NCBI RefSeq assembly: GCF_905220565.1
Contig: NC_059421.1
Span: forward strand, 6,529,501 to 6,593,500
DNA: 64,000 bases
Direction: 5' to 3'
DNA from: Melitaea cinxia
Taxonomy: Eukaryota > Arthropoda > Insecta > Lepidoptera > Nymphalidae
The position numbers and the translations under genes are program-made. Shown one piece after another: positions 44,101 through 53,886 of the stretch; position 1 is the stretch's first letter, and every line of letters starts with the position of its first letter. Below the pieces are notes generated by a model that saw only the letters and a program-made list of their open reading frames with translations, did no database searches and was not told the origin of the DNA.

Positions 44101-47100
44101 GGTGCCGTCTTTTTCGTTAAAGCCGCCCTTTTGGCTAGTTCGTCCGCTCTCTCATTGCCCGGTGTTCCAACATGGGCCCTCAACCAAAAGAACCGTACTG
44201 TCTTATTCTCCTCCCGGAGCTGTCTGATTTGACTCTTCATTTCCACGGCCAGAGGGTGAGTTACTGAGGGGCTCCTCATCAGATCTAAAGATGACCTCGA
44301 GTCGCTCAGGATGTTGATGGAGCGTGACTTTGAGGTTTTTGCCATTTCCACTGCTCTGAAGAGTGCGTACATCTCGGATTGAAAGACAGTGTTGTGCGGC
44401 TCTAACCGGAAAGTGGAGTATCTTACTTCCCTGTCTTGATCCCAGCATGTGAGGGCAGCTCCTACTTTACCCTCTATTTTGCTTCCGTCGGTAAAGATGA
44501 GAGGTCCGACGATGCTGTGTTCCTCAAGGACTTCGGGGTTCAGACTCTCTAAGCGCTCGTACTCTGTTGGCATGAGTAGAGAAGGGTGGGGGTTTTGCAT
44601 TGGTCCCACCCTGCGCTCCAGTTCTCTTCCCGGTGGAAGAAGGTCCGTGCTGTAACCTTTTTTTGTCTCAAAAAGTAAGGCCGCCTCTCGAACGCGAAGG
44701 TCTAACGGGAGTAAGCCTGTGAGGACTAGTGCCGATGTAAGCGACACCGTTCTGTACGCCCTGCACATTTTCAGTGCAAATCCTCTCTGCAGGGAGTTTA
44801 GTTGCTTTCGTATGGTTAACTTCTCTGCTGCAGAGGACCATACGCTCGCTGCGTACAGAACGATGGGCTCTATTACCGCCACATATATGGTCCGTACGAT
44901 CTCTCCATTCAGACCCCAAGTTACTCTCGCCGCGCGCGCAAGCTGTTTATAAATGTCCGCAGCTTTTTTGCATACGGCGGATACGTGCGCGTTAAAAGTG
45001 AGCTTCGAGTCCAAAATGAGCCCCAGCAGTTTAATTTGATCTACAAGCCTCAGTCGGGTGCCGGACATATGGATTATGGGGGTATCGTATTTCAGCTTTT
45101 TAGTGAGCACCATCGCGTTGGTCTTATGCGCGGCGAAGCTCAGTTTGTTATGTATACCCCACTCTTGTACGGCAGCTAAGGTGGTTTCGGCTGAGGTCTG
45201 TAGGTTGCCGGATTTTTGGCTGGAGAAGACGAGGACCACGTCGTCCGCAAAGGCCTGGCAATACACTCCCATATCGCTGATCTTTCTCAGCAGCGAATCC
45301 AGTATGAGGTTCCAAAAGGTTGGCCCGCCAATGGATCCTTGGACGCAACCCTTCGTGGTCTCCTTCTCACTGGTCGCTCTGGCGTAGTTAACAATGACCT
45401 TTCGATCCTGGAGGTATGAGGCGACCATAGTAAATAGGTTTCTCGGGCAATGCTTGTCCACCAGCTGTTTTTTGAGAGCCGGCCACCATGCATTATCGAA
45501 AGCGCCCTCTATGTCAAGCGATACCAGAAGTACTATCTTCTTAGAGTCCATTTCCTGCCTGATATGCTTGACGAGATCGTAGAGGGCGTCTTCCGTTCCC
45601 CTCTGTGGCATGAATCCGTACTGGCTTCGGTGCAGCGTAGGGAAGAGCCTCCACTGAAGTCTACCTACCATCATTTTCTCAACTGTCTTTCCTAGGATCG
45701 ACAGGAGTCCGATAGGTCTATAGGACTTCGGGTGAGTATAGTCCTCTTTGGCTGGTTTGCGGAGGATGCATACGTGGGCGACCTTCCACTGCTTGGGGAA
45801 GTAGGATAGCAATAGGCATTTGTTCGCCAAAGCTAGGAATAACTCCCTGTCGCAGTTTATTGCCGCCGCGCATATATCCGACGTCAACCCGTCTGGGCCT
45901 GGAGCTTTTTTGGGATTTTGGCTCAAAAGAACCTGTTCCAGCTCCGCGGCCGTAAACGGCGGGTCGTCGTCGGACAGATCTTCTAACTCCGCGGGAGTTT
46001 TGCTTTCTACGGCTTCTCGGATCTGTTTGTGATAGATGGTTTCGGTGTCTACAGAGTCGTCTGGGTAGAACGTTTTGGCCAGAAGTTTTGCCGACTGTTC
46101 TGGTGACAGCGTTTCGCCGGATTCGTTTCTTAGCAGTACGTCCTCGTGCCTACGAGAGGTCTTTCTGATAACTCTGTAGATACCGTCCCATACGCTTTCA
46201 CGGTCCTGTGCCGTACAGAACTCCTTCCAGCTCCGAGTGGCTGCTTCGTCTGCTGCCTTTTTGTATTTCTCCTTGGCCCGTACGTACTCTTCGATGACGC
46301 CAGGCCTTCTGCAGGGTGCAGCGTTTCTTATGCGACGTTTGGCTCTTAATTGCTCCCTTTTCAGGGAGTCTAGCTCAGACGACCACCAGGGTGGTCGGGG
46401 GTCGCCTTTCCACGGTTTTATCCTCGGAATGGTCCTCTCACATGTGCGGTGAATAATCGTGACATATTTTGCGATCATTCCCTCCAGCTCATCCTTGTTC
46501 GAGACTTTATGGACGGCACTCAGAGTGACGCTTTCTTCTGCGAGGCTGGATGTTAGGGTCGCGGTGAAATCGGTCCATCTCGCTTTTTTAGTGTTGTATC
46601 TGCGCGTCGAGATTGGGACCAATGGTTTTAAGGGCCCCTCAGTGCGCAGTCTAAACGTTATGGCGTTGTGATCAGATGTGATCAGATTTCGTTCCACTTG
46701 CCAGGTTTCCAGTCTCGCGAGAAGTGACTGACTGGTTAGGGTCAAGTCCACGCAGCTCGAGTATAACCTGTCTCCTCTGTATGTCTCGAACGTGGGTACA
46801 TCCCCATTGTTATGAATGTGGAGGTCCATTTCAGTGATAAATCCGTGGAGTTGTGCTTCTCGCTGGTCTTCGGAGCTGCTGCCCCACCAGTGACTCCAGG
46901 CGTTGACGTCACCGGCCACTATGTGATGGTGTGTGGGAAACTTCGCGGTAGCCGTTCTCACCTGTTTGAGATATGGTTCTATATCTTGGTCCCTTGGTTC
47001 GAAGTAGACGGACAGTATGCCAAGCTCGAGTCGGCCGGCCTTTACGAAGACGGCGGCCACGTTCTCGGTGACAATTTGGGGATCATGAATGACTTCCACG

Positions 47101-47354
47101 TTGTCACCGAACACGATAATCGCCGCCTTTACTGGTTTCTGGCGGCCCAGGGTGCACTGAATGATCTTCGTGCCTGGGTATTGTCTCATTTCGCCTGTTC
47201 TACCGGTATACGGTTCTTGTACTAGGGCGAAAGAGATCCCCTTTTTCTGGGCCACCTGAAGTAGTTCACTAGTTGCCAACTTTGAGCGCTGCAGGTTTGC
47301 TTGTATAAAGCGCATAGCGCATCCTGCACCGTCCGCCTCTTTGTTAGGGACCAA
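41160..47354 (-). CDS. LINE ORF2: endonuclease, RT, RNase H, Cys/His motif, SF1 helicase fusion
   Basis: A 2064-codon frame; the first ATG is codon 14 (47315). Domains: AP-type endonuclease, about residues 14-240 (E47 in VQEPY, GDVNAW near 146, SDHN near 226); reverse transcriptase, about 470-850 (KKAPGPDG, SLDIEGAFDNAW near 612, GCVQGSIGGP, FADDVV near 700), R1-like in its GSIGGP box; RNase H, about 945-1080 (TDGS, SEMYAL, SDSRSS, NERADELA: all four acidic residues); a CCHC-like motif near 1165-1185; a Thr/Gln-rich linker; an unassigned region about 1340-1700; then an SF1 helicase, about 1750-2064. Helicase motifs: GVPGCGKT (near 1766), DEA (near 1835), GDINQLPYIDR (near 1862), THRNPKDV, TIHEAQGQTYEDV and AVTRHTN. 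They match alphavirus-like (tobamovirus-type) replicase helicases. The Walker A Lys is intact. Many overlapping plus-strand ORFs here are shadows. Confidence 0.95.
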   Translation of the reverse strand: MVPNKEADGAGCAMRFIQANLQRSKLATSELLQVAQKKGISFALVQEPYTGRTGEMRQYPGTKIIQCTLGRQKPVKAAIIVFGDNVEVIHDPQIVTENVAAVFVKAGRLELGILSVYFEPRDQDIEPYLKQVRTATAKFPTHHHIVAGDVNAWSHWWGSSSEDQREAQLHGFITEMDLHIHNNGDVPTFETYRGDRLYSSCVDLTLTSQSLLARLETWQVERNLITSDHNAITFRLRTEGPLKPLVPISTRRYNTKKARWTDFTATLTSSLAEESVTLSAVHKVSNKDELEGMIAKYVTIIHRTCERTIPRIKPWKGDPRPPWWSSELDSLKREQLRAKRRIRNAAPCRRPGVIEEYVRAKEKYKKAADEAATRSWKEFCTAQDRESVWDGIYRVIRKTSRRHEDVLLRNESGETLSPEQSAKLLAKTFYPDDSVDTETIYHKQIREAVESKTPAELEDLSDDDPPFTAAELEQVLLSQNPKKAPGPDGLTSDICAAAINCDRELFLALANKCLLLSYFPKQWKVAHVCILRKPAKEDYTHPKSYRPIGLLSILGKTVEKMMVGRLQWRLFPTLHRSQYGFMPQRGTEDALYDLVKHIRQEMDSKKIVLLVSLDIEGAFDNAWWPALKKQLVDKHCPRNLFTMVASYLQDRKVIVNYARATSEKETTKGCVQGSIGGPTFWNLILDSLLRKISDMGVYCQAFADDVVLVFSSQKSGNLQTSAETTLAAVQEWGIHNKLSFAAHKTNAMVLTKKLKYDTPIIHMSGTRLRLVDQIKLLGLILDSKLTFNAHVSAVCKKAADIYKQLARAARVTWGLNGEIVRTIYVAVIEPIVLYAASVWSSAAEKLTIRKQLNSLQRGFALKMCRAYRTVSLTSALVLTGLLPLDLRVREAALLFETKKGYSTDLLPPGRELERRVGPMQNPHPSLLMPTEYERLESLNPEVLEEHSIVGPLIFTDGSKIEGKVGAALTCWDQDREVRYSTFRLEPHNTVFQSEMYALFRAVEMAKTSKSRSINILSDSRSSLDLMRSPSVTHPLAVEMKSQIRQLREENKTVRFFWLRAHVGTPGNERADELAKRAALTKKTAPDYDRVPLSYVKRQIREASARVWQDRYNSSETGSVTKIFLPDVKTARRLVRKSAPTSVDTQILTGHGGFAAYLHRFHITDSPSCVCDPNCEETVLHIILSCPRFSKERLDLELKLQIKLDQPSLHTILESETSRTSFLTFARKAVNTAAKRNSTLSPPLALTPTQNANTVVLTTHTQTHNTQTQIEQNRVQQVTQQDNITAPRMSPGRTLLGQITRTMSSSLQNLFRNRANQNAPPQPTQSRMTQSSPSEVNGSGEVGIRTRCVALFMDSETERMGISFCRSEERNQLAISPGLALLINGSTQKTSIKRTKITALAQEQEGDPTYRLLRLKNKEIALFEWGETSAFAQSSLWLQRLGEIPGGIPGRISVDSMRVGYDRGNVSDRYGCLMASKNSEVIVYEDRGEDLGYLRPKSKTPSSPALPTVSEPAPSGSERLQQKIENQKVEQRKARAAPESKPSSMSLATFIQATISPKQGKLPHHPSPKKAGQGERLSGTLSGFTKDDSPRHPEASLAARTRADMGQVEPPRLRPASTPFQHAENALIEFLAIIKANREVSLATCKKIMQAYQYDHQRLLEVELEEAEAAIYNSKTRQILKGKMSGRYMAAYNTTAGFVSAVESEGSDEESQTFDTPEGDPVVVVARCTKVMLGDRMLRMAKTISGDREAGLPSVTWGLPSLEWINGVPGCGKTTRIVRDFDEDTEVVITTTVEAAKDLKEKLAHRYGNKAKQKVRTMASVLVNGFREGSKIKRLTVDEALMNHFGAIVMAARLSGAEKVVLIGDINQLPYIDRDNLFEMRYRRPNLLTTISCELSCTHRNPKDVAFAISEVYKTVYSSSTKIRSLRVESLTGARIPVGRDRTLYLVFTQEEKRLLTDQGYGSGEGSRVLTIHEAQGQTYEDVVVLQTKTRRLKIHDSVSHAVVAVTRHTNTCVYYTDDRDDAIGRFVTKAAETSEKDILEHSLRMAIHHRDAAVIEGVLEMLKL

Positions 47355-47376
47355 AACTTTGGCTCCCGGGTCGCCC

Positions 47377-49410
47377 TTAGCAATATTGCACCCGTGATCT
47401 CGCTATATTATCCCATTTTATTCGTTCTGGGCACTCCGCGCTGTATGCAGTGTGTCCCAGGTCATGACCAGATCTTTTGGCTCTGAGACAGTTTATACAC
47501 TGGGGCAGGTCACTCTTCGCTTTCGAGGGGCAGTTCCCCCCCGTGTGTTCACCAGCGCAGTAATTGCAGGCGTCTTTGTCCTGTTTGCAGAGTGCTTTGG
47601 TATGTCCGAATCCAAGGCACCTCATGCACTGGATGAGGGGGGACTGATCCTCGACTGCGCATCTACCGAATCCTATATATATCTTGCCCCTGTCTATAAA
47701 CTTTTTCCAGAGTACCGGGGAAAGCTCGATCACAGGGTGGCACTCGTGGGGGTTTCGGGCGCGCTTCCTAAACCGCACCTTCATTTTAAGTGCCTTCTCG
47801 TCTACTCCTTCGAGGATGTGGCCATTTTGGGCCTTGATGAGGTCTACTATCTCCTCGTTGGTGTAACTTGAAAGCACTCCCCGCACGCAAACCAGGGGGT
47901 CCTGGTTTGTGGGCTCCCGCACCGTCAAGTCTGCGTTCTTTTGGACTTGACCCCTTATTTTGACCATATCCTCTTTTGAGGCGCACCTCACTACAATTTT
48001 TTGGTCGCGAGCTTTCCGGACCCTTTCCATCCTTGCCCCGGACTTCGTTAGGTCCAGCGAGTCTTTGATTTTGTTTAGTACTTGCTCGCCAGTTTCCTGC
48101 GGGTTCCGGGACGAGATGATGAGAGTGTGGTTGGGTCTTTGCTCCGCACTCTCTTGTTTGGGTCGAGCTGCGACCTGGGCGTAGGTAGTCGGCGCCCGAG
48201 GAGCCAGTTTGGTGACGCCTTCTTTAATTGTATTGAGGGTCTCTTTGACTTCCCGAACCGCCATCTCTGTCTCCAGTGACGGTTTCTTTGGGGAGGTCGT
48301 GATCTTGTTCGAGTCCCTCAAGGTGCGCACCTCCGAGGACATGATCTCCACTTTTTCGTTAAGCGTTTCGAATAAAGGGGTCAGATCCAGTTCTGGGTGT
48401 GTTTGGGGATTGGATAGTTGAATGTTGGTAATTTTTGTTTGGTGTAAAATTTCTTCAATTTGGTTTTTCCACACCGTGTCCATATTTGATTGTGTGCGGC
48501 TTTCGTCGTCCAAAGCCAACGGAATGTTGTCTATTTTCGCAGTGAGAAGGGTTCTGGTCTCTGCTAAGTCACCCTTGAGCTTCTCTAGAAAGCTTGAGAT
48601 CGAACCTATCTTTTTCCCCACCGCCTCTAGCGCCTCCTGAGACACGAAGTTGGTCTGTGGGGGCACTTCACTGCCGGCCTTGGCCAACGAAATTGCCCTC
48701 CAGATCTCATTTTGTTTCTCCTGGAGCTCCACTTGTATCTCCCGGAGTTCGCGTATCTGATGAAAGGGCTCAACCGTCTCGTAGCCCAGCCAGGAACGCA
48801 CGGCTCGAGTCTCCCTTAATGACTCTGCAACGTCTGTCTGCACTGTTTGTATCCCCGAGAGGAGCGTCTTTTTCATTTCTGTGAGCTCCTTTGTATGGGC
48901 TCTTTCAACCCTCACTAGCTCTTGGGCGTGACGGGCGCGCTCCTTCTCGAGGGCACATTTATGCCGATTTCGTGAGTCCGAGAGCGACAGGACCGTTTCA
49001 TACAACCCCTGTAGGCTCTCGTAGACGGTGATCTTTAACTCCCGTTTCATTTTTTCGGCACTCTCCAGTGCTTCCTTTCCGCGTTGCAGAAGTTTGTTGG
49101 CCACACCCGTGACCATGTCCATCTCAACGCCTGTGCCTCTCCTTGGAGTGGTATATAGCAGGGAGGTTCTCCTGCTGCTCGCCGATGCGAGCGAGCCCTC
49201 CGGGGACGCCTCGCTGTCCTCCAAATCCGACATTGGAGGCTCAGATGCTGTATCGGTATGGACCATTACTATTTCGGCCACGTTTTTATATTGTTGCTGT
49301 GTCAGTTGGTCGCTTGATGTCGACGGCAACGGATCAGCAGATGCGCCTGTTACGGTAGCAAGCTTTTTTAAGACTCTTTTCCGGAGCGACACCGATGACT
49401 TTGAGGTCAC
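47377..49410 (-). CDS. LINE ORF1: Gag-like nucleic-acid-binding protein with zinc knuckles
   Basis: The 677-codon frame encodes the RNA-binding partner of ORF2. The N-terminal third is Ser/Thr-rich and then strongly helical and charged (about residues 90-260, likely coiled coil). A middle region (LIISSRNPQETGEQV onward, about 430-560) resembles the R1/TRAS ORF1 core. The C terminus has three Cys/His knuckles: CMRCLGFGHTKALC, CNYCAGEHTGGNC, and a wider CINC...GH...C. The frame opens with no ATG: it is open from the TAA at 49447-49449, and the first AUG is Met49 (49266-49264, in a good GTAATGG context), so the likely protein is about 629 residues. The stop lies 62 nt before the first ORF2 ATG. 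Confidence 0.9.
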   Translation of the reverse strand: MTSKSSVSLRKRVLKKLATVTGASADPLPSTSSDQLTQQQYKNVAEIVMVHTDTASEPPMSDLEDSEASPEGSLASASSRRTSLLYTTPRRGTGVEMDMVTGVANKLLQRGKEALESAEKMKRELKITVYESLQGLYETVLSLSDSRNRHKCALEKERARHAQELVRVERAHTKELTEMKKTLLSGIQTVQTDVAESLRETRAVRSWLGYETVEPFHQIRELREIQVELQEKQNEIWRAISLAKAGSEVPPQTNFVSQEALEAVGKKIGSISSFLEKLKGDLAETRTLLTAKIDNIPLALDDESRTQSNMDTVWKNQIEEILHQTKITNIQLSNPQTHPELDLTPLFETLNEKVEIMSSEVRTLRDSNKITTSPKKPSLETEMAVREVKETLNTIKEGVTKLAPRAPTTYAQVAARPKQESAEQRPNHTLIISSRNPQETGEQVLNKIKDSLDLTKSGARMERVRKARDQKIVVRCASKEDMVKIRGQVQKNADLTVREPTNQDPLVCVRGVLSSYTNEEIVDLIKAQNGHILEGVDEKALKMKVRFRKRARNPHECHPVIELSPVLWKKFIDRGKIYIGFGRCAVEDQSPLIQCMRCLGFGHTKALCKQDKDACNYCAGEHTGGNCPSKAKSDLPQCINCLRAKRSGHDLGHTAYSAECPERIKWDNIARSRVQYC

Positions 49411-49451
49411 CGATGACGCCTCGGTTGTTTTTTTTGTGTTTTGGGTTTAAG

Positions 49452-49452
<1 letters not shown>

Positions 49453-49484
<32 letters not shown>

Positions 49485-49485
49485 C
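49453..49485 (-). repeat. internal A tract in the LINE leader
   Basis: A run of 32 or so T on the plus strand (A on the element strand) lies between the leader and ORF1. It is not the end of the element, because element-like sequence and the duplication lie beyond it. Confidence 0.85.
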
Positions 49486-49641
49486 TACAACTTACTAACT
49501 ACTATTTGTACTGTACTTAATACTACTTACAATTTAAGCTTAACAGTAATGTATACTAAGACTAATTTGGTCGGTCAGTTGGACTCACGTGGCGCAAGGT
49601 GTTACGTCGCCGATGTTGCAGTAGCACGAGGTCGCCGGCCG

Positions 49642-49656
49642 AAAATTTCTTGATTT
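49642..49656 (+). repeat. target-site duplication, right, of the helicase LINE
   Basis: AAAATTTCTTGATTT, identical to 40649-40663. It marks the 5' end of the element at 49641. Confidence 0.9.
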
Positions 49657-50430
49657 CAATATAATTTTTTTTTTTTTAAATAGTATATGAAATATATGAA
49701 GCCTTCAACTAGTCAAAGTTTTCAACCAACCTTCACACAGCTACTTATCAACGTTTAAAAAAACTGTCGACAAACGTGAACTACAACTTCTTCCTGAAAA
49801 ACCTTAATCTTTGATAAGTCCTCTCAGAACTTTTCAGCCCGCTCTTGTAAACATTATACATATATAGATTATAGTGTAAGTGTTATTTAAAATCGACAGA
49901 CATTTTTATGATCGTTTATGACCTAACAAAATCCTCGTTAATTTGTCAGTTACCTATCATAAAAACGTGTTTCGTCAAAACTCATTGTCGGAAAACGTTT
50001 GGTCCCCCAATGATTTGTTACTCCCTTTTCCTTCCTTTAAAGTCAAATTTATGCTATGTTTATACAATTATCAATAATAAATATAAAACTATTTATTTCG
50101 TTCTCTCACACAGAACAGAGTATAATTGCAATTAGCAGAATTGCAAACCTTACATTTAAAAAGGTAAAAAGAGTAGGTATACAATAAATTTGTAAGTTCG
50201 TAATCATCAGTTATTTTAACCTAAATTTAGTTAAAATTTTTATCAGTTGTTGACCGATGTGATTTGTTTATTCAATTCAATAAAGGAAGTTGGAACCTAA
50301 TCTTATCTCGAGGTCTTATCGACTAATTATTATCGCTCGTATTTTTATGCACTTTCTAACTATAAACAAATCACGAACGCATACAATGCCCTTATCAAAT
50401 ACTGTTGTTACTAATTGTTTTTTACAGTAA
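49657..50430. other. AT-rich gene-free stretch
   Basis: No gene or clear repeat is seen. The short open frames here lack any family feature. Confidence 0.4.
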
Positions 50431-50431
50431 A

Positions 50432-50708
50432 CTAGCTGACCCGGCAAACGTTGTCTTGCCATTTAAAAATAGGGGTTGATGGTAGAGGGTTGAAAATTTA
50501 GGGTTGTATGTATTTTTTAATGTTGTATCATAAAAAAATAGAAATTATAAATTTTGTCTAAAAAATAAAAAAAAAAATAATTTAGGGGTGGATGTTGGCC
50601 GATTCTCATAGATACCGGATAAGCACAAAAAATTTCATCAAAATCGGTCAAGCCGTTTCGGAGGAGTATGGCAACGAAAACTGTGACACGAGAATTTTAT
50701 ATATTAGA
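50432..50708 (-). mobile_element. Helitron-like short element
   Basis: Read on the minus strand: start TCTAATATATAAAATTCTCG, then CGAAACGGCTTGACCGATTT, end GCCGGGTCAGCTAG. TC/CTAG ends are as for the other copies. Confidence 0.6.
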
Positions 50709-51480
50709 TGATTTTTCAAATACAATCAAATAGTTCAAATTGAGTCTTAAAATGTTCTATAGTTTCGTTTCGTTACTATTATTAGTTAGTTACTGTCGTT
50801 AGTTAGTTTGGTTACGATATCACAGACATATATACAGATTACAGACACAACAGACAAACACACATATAAAGGGATATACAGCAGATATAGTTTAAATTGG
50901 TCAAAGGTACGTTTGTCTAATACTAGCTGATACTAGCTATAGTTTCACCCACGTAATATCGGATTCCGTGGAAAGATCGGAATGAAAAGTTTCCAATGTG
51001 TTATTTTGTCTGGATCCAGCTATCTACGTAGGTAATAAGTTTCTTTGCAATCATTTCAGTAGTTTTTGCGTGAAAGAGTAACGAATAGCCATTCTGACAA
51101 GGTCGCAATTATTATTTCAGCAGAATTATGTTATATTGTCATATCATAACGTCGTTGGATTAACAAATAAAGTATAACTATCTGGGCTCCGCGGTTTCAA
51201 ACGCGTTGATTTGAGGAAAAAATAGGCTTCCTTCTTCTTAAAGCATAACTAACCTTCGTTTTTACATAGCTTAAATTTTTTAGTTGTAGATACCGGTAGA
51301 GCAAGCAATTATCTATAAAATGATATATAAATTATGTGGAGTAATTGTGAGGTTTTTTTTCTAAAAAGAGAGGCAAACATCTTATCCTTAGCGTATTAAT
51401 ATTATATGATATCCATAAATAAATTATATGTAGTTCAAATTTTTATATTTCATACTTCATTATTTATAAACATTTTTTAA

Positions 51481-51600
51481 TATCATATCAAAAATTGACC
51501 GCTCTAGCGGGGACGAACTCGGTCTCCGACTGACCGTGTCGGCGCTCTAGCCAATTAAGCTATGGAACGATGTACCCGCTAGATCGAAATTTTTGATATT
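51481..51600 (-). mobile_element. tRNA-like module inside an inverted-repeat element, copy 2
   Basis: On the minus strand it repeats the design of 23246-23370: an ATATCAAAAAT left end, acceptor strand CGTTCCA, TAGCTTAATTGGCTAGAGC, anticodon stem CCGAC/GTCGG with loop ACGGTCA (GGT again), a decayed T arm, and a TTTTTGATATGATA right end. A sequence with an AATAAATAAAATAAAA tail abuts it, as a LINE tail does in copy 1. Confidence 0.65.
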
Positions 51601-52813
51601 TTATTTTATTTATTCAAGGCTCATCAACGCAAGGTACACAGCAAACTATCTAGCGTACGTACATTATGTTAAAATGTTCGTGTACCCGCAATTACAGATG
51701 GGCACAGCATTTACAATAATGACGCTCGAATAATCAATCAAATAGTAATACATATTTTTACAATCAGTCACATTTGATTATGATTGTAATAACGTTAGCA
51801 AAGTATCAAAACGTCGCATTTGTTAATTATATTATTACAATAAAATTATTCTAGATTAAAAAGAATTTACAGTTGGGCTAACTTAATAATTTAACAATTC
51901 CTTAGGTCTTTAAGACAATGATTTAAAAAAAATAGTAATAATAATTATAACAAATTGAGAACACAGAAAAGATCCAAAGTGCAACATAGTCAATAAATTT
52001 ACAACTGTAGTTATTTGATTAGTAACAAAACAATAAACAACAAGAACAAATATCTAAAATCTCAGAATAAAATATAATACATTACAAAATTATGAGAACC
52101 CCTCCATATGTCAATAGATTACACAATTGTTATAAATTTCATACAACAAAATAATAATAAAAACATGAAATTCACAATCGTAATATTTTCAAAATGTCAC
52201 AACGTGCTCACAATAATTAATGACCAAAAAGAAAAATTATTAAAAGAAAAAAAAAAACTTATTTACGTCTGATTTTCGATGATTTCGTCAATAGTACTAA
52301 ATAAAAACAAAATTTAGAATTTGAGAAAAAGGAAACCATGATATTTATATACGGTTTAAGCGAACCGTGGGTAACACAAAAAAAATCGTACATATTTATT
52401 ATTTATGTTATCAATCAAATAAATAAAGTCAATATTTTCTATATTGATGGGGGTTGTCCACCTGTGCATTTTTTTTTTACTTAGAATATTGTTATTTCCC
52501 TTAATGTAATTTAATTTGTACAATATATAATATAATATTAAATAAATCGATAAATAACCCCCCCTCCCTTGGAGTAAACAAAAGAAGACAGACTGTTATT
52601 GACTGATAATTAATTATCGTTTAATAATAATCGTAAAAAGTACATCGTATTGAATCTAGATCGTTGATAACGAAAAGCTTTCTTGAAAACAGTCTGGTAA
52701 TGCCGGCGTTATTATTTATTTATGATACAAATCAATATACACTCTCTGTGTGACTATTGGTGTAAATGCATTGGTGTAATACTCGGCCAGTAGTTTATAT
52801 TTCTATATATATA
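51601..52813. other. AT-rich region, possible LINE 3' UTR
   Basis: Read on the minus strand, the part near 51600 ends GAGCCTTGAATAAATAAAAT like a retroelement tail. No coding relic is visible upstream of it. A GTGGGTAACACAAAAA stretch near 52368 is also seen in part at 23174-23188. Confidence 0.35.
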
Positions 52814-53023
52814 CTAGCTGACCCCGCAAACGTTGTTTTGCCATATATTTTATTAACCTTCTAAACCCCCCCCCCCCCCTTTATAACTTAGGGGTATGAA
52901 AAATAGATGTTGTTCGATTCTCAGACCTACCCGATATGCACACAAAATTTCATGAGAATCGGTCAAGCCGCTTCGGAGGAGTTTAACTACAAACAACGCG
53001 ACACGAGAATTTGATATATTAGA
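52814..53023 (-). mobile_element. Helitron-like short element with poly(C)
   Basis: Minus-strand start TCTAATATATCAAATTCTCG, end GGGGTCAGCTAG. It contains a C run (about 52866-52880, plus strand) and the AACTTAGGGGTATGAAAAAT core shared with 60857-61052. Confidence 0.6.
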
Positions 53024-53886
53024 TAAATAAAATGAATCGCCGAAATGTATGCATAATTTCCGAACGACTGGACTAAATTTTTTTTTTTTTTAATGTCAGT
53101 CGCATTTGACAATTAATATTTAATAGCTTCTTATATATTTATATTTATTAATCTTAATTGTAACTCATAGAGCAACACGGAGGGGAGTGGCTATTGCGTT
53201 TGTTACCGATACAAAACTTTCTGTCATTTTTTGCGGGGGGAAATTACACACATGCACACTTTATCTAATTCCCACACAAAAATAATCGTCTGTCACTACG
53301 AAACTCACACATACTAAATTAAAATCACACTTACATTTTTCACACACACATAGATACATTCTATGTCATTACAGTATAATGACACGCCGCAACTACACTG
53401 AAAAGTTGCTAACAGCCGTGGTTGTAACAACTGTCGATATGCATTATCGATAAATTCAACTACTCGGTTAGGGAAATAATGTTTTTAAAGTGATACAAAG
53501 GTAAGATATTATTATAAAAATAGACTTAATTTATTATAAACTACAAATCAAACATCTTCATGTAAAATAAACGATTATAAAGAGTAAAGATTTGATTGTT
53601 TGTTTGTTAGCATTGAATAGGCTCCGAAACTATTGGACCGATTCAAAAAATTATTTCATCGTTGAGAAGCTACACTATCCTTGAGCGACATAGGTTATAC
53701 TATATTTTTAAAAATATTAGGGATCTTTACTAAAACTCCAATAATGTAACCCAAGGGATAAAAAAATATCCTAAAAAATTCCTTACATTGCGTGCGCTGC
53801 AAAAACTAATGATAATAGAAATACAAAATGTAGTAAGACTTTGTAGAATACATCATTATCTACTATAATGTATTTGCTCGCAAACG

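Larger units (their letters stand above)
40664..49641 (-). mobile_element. full-length R1-like LINE carrying a viral-type SF1 helicase
   Basis: The element runs minus-strand from 49641 to 40664 (8978 bp) between perfect 15-bp duplications. Order: a leader of about 160 nt, an A-rich tract (49453-49485), ORF1, ORF2, a 3' UTR of about 495 nt with an internal A tract (41072-41108), and a 3' poly(A) of about 17. Both ORFs are free of stops. GC content and codon use differ sharply from the AT-rich host DNA, as expected of a mobile element. The insertion site is neither rDNA nor telomeric repeat, unlike site-specific R1, TRAS or SART elements. Confidence 0.95.

Noticed and set aside
41208..49450. 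Many plus-strand frames of 60-140 residues
   Set aside because: They are shadows of the GC-rich minus-strand LINE ORFs.
40664..49641. Endogenous RNA virus integration
   Set aside because: The helicase is in frame inside a LINE ORF2 with one set of target duplications around the whole element, so it is part of the LINE and not a separate viral insertion.
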